This document shows positions 57,481-64,000 of a DNA stretch of 64,000 nucleotides, in pieces (the stretch's first letter is position 1; each line of letters begins with the position of its first letter). A program made the position numbers and the translations under genes. This DNA is from Pempheris klunzingeri. Lineage: Eukaryota; Chordata; Actinopteri; Acropomatiformes; Pempheridae. The notes below the pieces were generated by a model that saw nothing but the letters and a program-made list of their open reading frames with translations, had not been told where the DNA came from and made no database searches. The stretch lies in assembly GCF_042242105.1 (NCBI RefSeq), contig NC_092012.1:11261470-11325469 (forward strand), in the 5' to 3' direction.

Positions 57481-60400
57481 TCAGGGTGACTCGGGGGCAG
57501 ACACGGGAGGACAGGAATGGGACTTAATACTGTTATGTTTGCTGAGAGCCTCGTCGAAGTCGAGCTGCTGGCCGCCGATGGAGATGTCCATGCAGCCGTG
57601 GTAAAAGGCCGTCACAGGGCTGGCAGGGAACGGGACATCATCTGGAAGACAGAGAGTGGGACAATCAGTGAGAATGACAATAATGAAAGATGGCGGTAAA
57701 TGTAGCCCTTCTTTACGTTACATCATGCTAGCCAGTAAAAAAACCAAAAAAACTCAAAGATTGAGTTGGAGTTTAAGTTTGTGATCACAGGCAGCAAGTT
57801 TTTAGCCATGCTAGCAACATGCTTCCAGGCATGGAGGAAGGTCTTTCAGTTGGTCCACGACTTTGGTCCAGGCTCAAATATCTCAACAACTGTTTGATAG
57901 CTATGAAAATTTGTTCAGACATTCATGTTTCCCAGAAAATGTCACCTTTTAGCTTTGATGCCCCCCCCCCCCCAACTTTCCTCCGGCTCTACCATGAACT
58001 TTGATTTTATTGGTTTTATTGGACCACCGTCTGGATTAAGAACAATCACTTTTGGTGATAACTTTTAATCTTGCGCCATCAGCTGGTCAAAAATGAAAAC
58101 TGTCCAAAATTTTGGTGCATGACCAAAATCCTGCAAAACTAGTGATGTTTTATATATCTGCAGCTGCAGTTTGGCACATAACACGTAGCGAAATTTCCCT
58201 TTAAGATTAGATAATGGTAACCATCATACCTGCTAAACATAAGCAGGTTAGCATTGTCAGTGTGAGTATGTCAGCATGTTGACAATAGCATTTAGAAATA
58301 AAAGAATTCTCTGAGGTTTTCTTATGGTAGATAGAATAGATGGAGGGGGTTTGGTGACCAAGGTGACCATACATAGCTAATAATTATGCTCATAGTTATC
58401 TTCAAGTTGCTTTTGTACTTTTACTGTCTACTTTAACTAACCTGGTATTCCACCAATATATGTGCTGACGGAGTTCTGCATGGTGGTGTTGAGGCGCTCC
58501 AGTGCCTCCCGCAGGGGATCAGACTTCATGTAGGTAATAACGGAGGAGTTGGCTGAGATCTGGAGTTCTGTGGGCGTCACATTCAGCTGCACCATCAGCC
58601 GGTCGGGGTAACACAACATGAGCGAGTTCAGCGTTGCCACGGAGACACCGTCCAAGAACACCTGCAGGTTCTGGAGCAAGGAGGGCAATAACATCGCAAA
58701 GTTTAATCACACGTGTTTGTGGCTGTGATGTATGTGTGAAGACGTGCAGAGATACACGTGTGCTTATTTCTAACAACTCACCGCGTCATCTTCTCCGTGT
58801 GATACAACGGCGACCGACAGGGGGACTGTGTTGTTGTAGACAAGAGCAAAGAGGACACCTGTGCTGCTGGACGGACGTATATTCATCTTTATGTCCACAT
58901 TCCAGCTCCCAGAATCACCTAGTTACACACACCCGGACACAAAGGGAAACACAAACACGTGTCTTTTGTCAGGCTGGAAGTTTTTACCTGAACTGAAAGA
59001 TCCCACAGTTCTACTCAACTCTTATAAGTGTATCGTTCTCTAAATTGCATGGTTGCAACTCTAAAGAAAGTTTGTCAAACAAGTTCCCTGACAGGTTCTG
59101 TCATGAAATGGAATATATAAAACACACACAGACGTGGAACAGCTACGGTGGAACCTCCCATATATGTCTACTTTATGCCTGTGCTGGTGTAAATCTCTGT
59201 CAAGTGTTTGCTAGAAACCCACCGGGACCAACGTGGGTCTTTCTGTGAGGAATTTTATGCTCCCTTTTGTTCATGTGATTCCTCCTAGTGCTTCACTTTC
59301 CTCCCACTCCAAAAACACATGTATGTTTGGTAATACTCCTGTTGCTGCGTTTGAACTAAGGCACAATGCTCAAAACTACCTTAGTTCCTGTAGCACTGTT
59401 GCTCTGGTTACTTAAAGCTCCTAAATATTTAGAATATATCAAAATCTAATTTGCCATTGGGATAAATAAAGTATGACTTAACTTACTCACTGTAGTCAAT
59501 GTTGAAGAGTGCCAGTCCTGCCCCAGTGAAGAAAGATCCTCTTTCCACATGCACAAAGCAATGTTTACTTTTCTTCTCCTGGATGACCTCCTTTACCCCA
59601 GATGCACCCTGGTTCATCAGGTTCCAGCCCCGGATGCAGCCGTCAAGTCGAGGGTTGATCTAATGGATGGATGGACACACACACACACACACACACACTG
59701 ACTGACCACACTGGATTGGACAAATGTAAATCTTTATACATTCATTCCACTGTGTTATTAAAGGTCCCATATTCTGCTCATTTTCAGGTTCGTACTTTGT
59801 TTATTTGAAGGTCCTGCCAGATGAGGTTTTTCAAGGTTTAATGTTTAATGTTTTTTTCCCCCTCCAGTTGTTTTCGAACTCTGTCTGAACGCTCCATTTT
59901 AGAAGAACAGAGCAATCTGCGTGCTTCGTTCTCGCCTTTGACGTCTAAGTGTTACCGAGAGCTGGTGTTAGTGAGGAAAATACAATGGTGGGCGGCAAGG
60001 TAGATTAAGGAGGTTTTCAGTGGGCTGGAGCAGGTCACATGATCAACAGATCCCCTTATGACATCATAAGGGGAGCCAAATCTAAATGGCCTGTTTCTAC
60101 ACATATTTAGTAAAAGATGGAGCAAAAGAGAAACAGAGAGAGAGTACGGTCTAAAGGCAGGCTGGGGACAAATATGCGCATTGAAAACACATTAATAGTG
60201 CACTTTGTATGATATGGGACCTTTCAGGTGAATCTGATGTAGTTATTAGCTGTGAGCACAGGTGATTTAGTGTGTGCCCATGCTTCCAGGGGGCCTGCTT
60301 ACAGGTTTGATGACGTTGTCGGTGCGGTTGGGCAGACCAGCGATGTAGACCTTGGTCTCCAGTTTGCCATTAACTGAAGTAAAGAGACTATCCGGGCTGT

Positions 60401-63400
60401 TGATGCTCATCACTGCTTCCTTGCTGATCTTCACACTGATGCTGCTCTCCAGTTCATCCACAGAAATCTGCACGTTACACATACAGTATCACCATAACTC
60501 TCTCTCTCACTGTACTATAACTCAACACAGTGAGAGGAGAGTGCCACAGCACAATCCACTTTCCACATTCATCAATCCATTTAATCGATCAGCACTTTGA
60601 TTACTTGAGTATACGTAGGGATTTACTGGATTGCAGCTCTTTCTTACCACATGCCACTGCCCATCATTGATGGCTTTTCCGCCGCTGGTGACCTTGAATG
60701 TGTGCTGGTTTTTGAACTGGACTTCAATCCGACCGCCTCTTAGCCCCAACATGAACCACGAGTCCTGAGAGGACTCCGCGTACAGCACAACTCCCTCTGG
60801 GTCAAATGTCCGAAAGTCAAACTCTGCTGCAAACCTAACAGCCAGAAACAGAAAGACAGCAACAGAAAGAGTTTACACAGTAATCTGTAAACCATAATTA
60901 TAAATGAATGTTGTTCATATCAGTCGTTTACACATCCATTAACATTCACTAACATCTATTTTAGAATTTTGATTTGTGGTTGGGCTTTTCAAGTAGAAGT
61001 AAAAAAACAGGTTTATTTATTTGCTTAAGCTGCATCTTTCTAGATATTCATCTTCTTCATCTAGAAAGCAACAGAAAAAACTAACTTTTTTCCCAAACTA
61101 CTGCTTCGAAGGTCAAGAATGCTCTAAACTGTTGTTGTGGCATAATGCAGTTCAGCTGTTATTTGTGCTAAATGGGGTAAAACATGTTCAGGATAAAATA
61201 AGTGCATTACATTTGTGTGTGTGTGTGTTTGCGATAGACCCTCACTTTGTGTTCTCTGGCAGACGGAAGCGCAGATAGATGACAGGAAGGCCTGCGAACT
61301 GCTCCCCCAGGTAAAGCATCTCAGGGTGCTTGTAGTCATGCAGGTCCACACAAACAGGAATCCGTTTGCAGTATTGCTTATCCTGCGCCAAGTGAAGACC
61401 CTCACGACCATCACAGTGACACGTATAGCTGCCCACTGTGTTGATACAGATCCCGTTGCACGCATTAAACTCGCACTCATCTACATCTGCAACAACAAGA
61501 GAGGAAAAATTTACAGACCTTTGTTTCAATGTCTATGGGGGCTTTTTAATGAAAGGAGTGTGATCACAATATGTGTACCATGAGTGGGGTTTTGACATAG
61601 GAAAAGCTCGTTTAATGTACTGTCATGGTTTTAAGACAGAAACAATTGATTGAAGTCTCACCATTGCAGGTCTTGGATGTGAAGTTATATTTGAAACCAA
61701 GGGGACACCGGCACTGATACATGCCCGGCGTGTTGACGCATTTAGCTGGTTCTTCACAGATATGGGGGTACAACAAGCATTCATCGATATCTGGAAAACA
61801 GTAAATCGGAAAGTGACAATGGGCAGATTGTCTTGTGAGAATCTGTAATATAAAACTCTCTGATTCCTGATAAAAAAACACGAAAAGACAAATAAAGTGC
61901 ATGGGGTTGGTTGCATTAACTTTGCAAACATAATTTTGGTATCTGGATAAAATAAATAGATGTATCTTACATTGCTTCTTTTACACTTCATTCATTCAAT
62001 TTTGTACCATCAATTTTCATATTGATGGTCTATATCTTTCATGCAGCTTTTAGGCACCTTTATTTTTTATTATTATTATTTTACAGTGTGCTTTAATGCA
62101 GTGCAGCTGCAAGCAGAGACTGTTTTGAAAACTCTTCCTCTGTGGTGAGTTTGAGGAATGAGTCAGCTGCTGAAAATCATCACTGCAGACAAGTAATATG
62201 CAACCATGCAGCTGACATCACTTCACTATGTTCACTGTGGGCTTGCGGAAAATATGAGGGTCATTTATGGACAAAGAAATGATTGAGATCATTGTGAAGA
62301 TTTTCACAGATAAAGTGAACATTATTATTAATTGCAACAAATTTGAATGCTCCAGTAAGATAGTATGCTTTGGAAAACATCAATCCATCAAAATGAATTT
62401 ATGATTTGGCATTTGTATTGACGGTCTTAATCTCCACAGCTCATAAAAAAAAGAGGAGAGCAAATTTGCCAAACTGACTCAGTCCATGTTTGTGAAGACT
62501 TTGTACTCAACAAGCATTCATCACACTCCAAAGATAAACACTGAATGAACCACCCACACAAAATAGGACAGATTTAAATATGCATAAATGACACAACAAA
62601 TGTCCACAAACAGGTCCTGATAGCTCAGAAACATGAGACGGTCTGTTCTCAGCAAAAACGCATGCACCACCTTTTCAGACGTTAAAATCTGTTCACATTC
62701 TGTTACACAAGAGGTCACCCCAGGTCAGCTTTAGAAATAACAAATGGTTCAGGCCCTGAGGACAACAGCTGGACAACAGAGTTTTTGTTACGCAGCGCAT
62801 ATGGTTCCATCGTCTATATGAATAAACACAAAGGCAAGTTCTCAAAAAGAATAATAGGCCGTGTAGAAATGTGTGTGTTTGCTCAGCTGCGTAGTAGCAC
62901 TGTATGCTCCTCTTCCATAGGGACAGTAAAACACACTAAGTACCTAAAACTGTACTTTTCTGTCCTTTACTGAAATTTCAATGATCAAACTTTAAATGAT
63001 TAAAAACATTTGTAGCTTTACAAATTGCAACTGAAATGAATGAAGTCTTACCCACGCAGTTGATTTTGTTATTGCTGAAGTAGCCGTCTTCACACATGCA
63101 CTGGAAACTACCGGGGAAGTTGTGACATTTTTGGTCACATCCAGCAGGAAATTCAGGATCTGTACACTCATCGATGTCTGCCCAGTCAGCACAACACAAC
63201 AACGTATGTCAGCAGCCAGTTCAACCACTTTAAAGGTTTACAATTATCAGTTTTAAGTTGAATTGAGACTAATTTTAAGTAGAAAATACTGATACAGAAT
63301 GTCAGACATAAGGCACAGAGGTGTGTGCCTATTTAAAAATTTAAAAATCCCAAATCAGTGCTCACCGTCCTCACAGCGTGGCCCCTTCCAGCCGGGTTTA

Positions 63401-63839
63401 CACACACATGTGAAGGTGGCCTGGCCGTCCACACAGCGCTCTGAACCCTCCTTGTAGCATGGAAATGGCGAGCACTGGTTACTGATCTCTATCATGCAGC
63501 AAACACAAACACAAACACATAGGAGGCTAATGAAAGTCCTGATACAAGCATTGCACGCGTTAGGCAATCATTTATTAACCTCGCAGACTAAAAAACGCAA
63601 AAACGTTCTACTAAAAAGCCCCTCACCCGTCACACAGGTGCGAAGGTCTGATGGGATGCCAGAATCCGAGTTCTGGTTGTTAATGCCGACACGGTGCGAG
63701 CCCAGACACGCTGCAACAAACAATGTTGTTCATCATAACAAGCTCATTAAGGCAAAGACGAAACTGATACCACAAAATATTAAAAAAAAAACATTAAGAA
63801 TTCTGCAAACTTACCAACATATTTGGGGTAGAAATACTC
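57481..63839 (-). CDS. pros1: PROS1, vitamin K-dependent protein S, 3' twelve exons (5' end outside window)
   Basis: Exons in coding order: 63839-63815, 63710-63627, 63488-63366, 63177-63052, 61790-61662, 61486-61246, 60834-60648, 60467-60303, 59659-59491, 58918-58782, 58670-58442, 57641-57481; 1776 nt, 591 aa plus stop. The signal and Gla exons must lie beyond 64000. Order: Gla-end helix EYFYPKYV, a loop CLGSHRVGINNQ...RTC corresponding to the thrombin-sensitive region, four EGF modules (NQCSPFPC, DIDECTD, DIDECLL, DVDECEF), then two LG domains. The strings LYLGEQFAGLP, LRFRLPENTK, EFDFRT and INPRLDGCIRGWNLMNQGAS identify protein S over GAS6. It is secreted, acts as cofactor of activated protein C and TFPI, and binds TYRO3/MERTK. 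The acceptor of the 58670 exon is a choice between two AGs 9 nt apart; the upstream one aligns better. Confidence 0.94.
57775..58310 (+). repeat. Interspersed repeat family D, second copy, in the pros1 last intron
   Basis: Contains AAATATCTCAACAACTGTTT, TCAGACATTCATGTTTCCCA, GACCAAAATCCTGCAAAACT and CATACCTGCTAAACATAAGC, in the order typical of this fish repeat. A poly-C run is at 57961-57974. Confidence 0.6.
59440..59480 (+). mobile_element. Short retroelement tail fragment
   Basis: AATTTGCCATTGGGATAAAT followed by AAAGTATG resembles the 3' terminus of fish LINE/SINE families, as at 18265-18325. Confidence 0.35.
59760..60224 (+). mobile_element. MITE with terminal inverted repeats in pros1 intron
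   Basis: The left end AAAGGTCCCATATTCTGCTC is mirrored by GTATGATATGGGACCTTT at the right end. The interior contains CGCTCCATTTTAGAAGAACA and a palindromic CCCCTTATGACATCATAAGG. No transposase, so nonautonomous. It sits between the exons at 59659 and 60303. Confidence 0.75.
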
Positions 63840-64000
63840 CTGGAAAACACACAACAGGAAAGAGATGTAGAGCGATTTTTTAAAATTCACATTTGATTTG
63901 ATGAAAACGAAATGTTTCAAAGACGTCTGAACTATAGTTGATATGTTTAGTCGACGAATCTACTAGTCAATAGATAGAAATGAATCCATATTGATATACA

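Overview
The window is vertebrate nuclear DNA from a ray-finned fish, most likely a percomorph-type teleost. It contains spliced genes with canonical GT-AG introns, abundant (TG)n/(CA)n microsatellites, AT-rich introns, and several interspersed repeat types I associate with teleost genomes. Six protein-coding genes were assembled exon by exon by following splice sites and reading phase. Their order matches human 13q34 (TMCO3, ATP4B, GRK1, TMEM255B, GAS6), with a protein S gene (PROS1) added behind gas6. TFDP1, which lies between TMCO3 and ATP4B in human, is not seen.

Layout. 1-5765 (+): tmco3, a predicted cation/proton antiporter-like membrane protein, 13 exons, 674 aa. 8855-12117 (-): atp4b, the gastric H+/K+-ATPase beta subunit, 7 exons, 291 aa. 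13894-21664 (+): grk1, rhodopsin kinase, 7 exons, 563 aa; it is divergent from atp4b across a 1.8 kb intergenic region. 23318-39437 (+): tmem255b, a four-pass membrane protein, 9 exons, 356 aa, with a 9.7 kb third intron full of transposon debris. 42889-54563 (-): gas6, a Gla/EGF/laminin-G ligand of TAM receptors, 15 exons, 649 aa. 57481-63839 (-): pros1, protein S, 12 exons in the window; its signal-peptide and Gla exons lie past base 64000.

The genes do not form one pathway. gas6 and pros1 are paralogues encoding vitamin K-dependent ligands of TYRO3/AXL/MERTK receptors, and protein S is also an anticoagulant cofactor. They sit head-to-tail with almost the same exon architecture. atp4b is the beta subunit of the gastric proton pump, so an intact copy suggests a fish with an acid-secreting stomach. 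grk1 acts in photoreceptors.

Non-genic sequence holds non-LTR retrotransposon remains (a reverse-transcriptase fragment at about 28.7-30.25 kb and a weaker one at 7.26-7.64 kb), several short elements with terminal inverted repeats, a large imperfect inverted repeat in grk1 intron 1, and simple repeats. I found no RNA genes, CRISPR arrays or prokaryotic features, and no wholly new multi-gene system. The most useful second looks are the gas6-pros1 tandem pair with its exon fusion, UG-repeat splice acceptors in tmco3, a possible cassette exon in tmem255b, and a TATA/GATA promoter candidate for atp4b.
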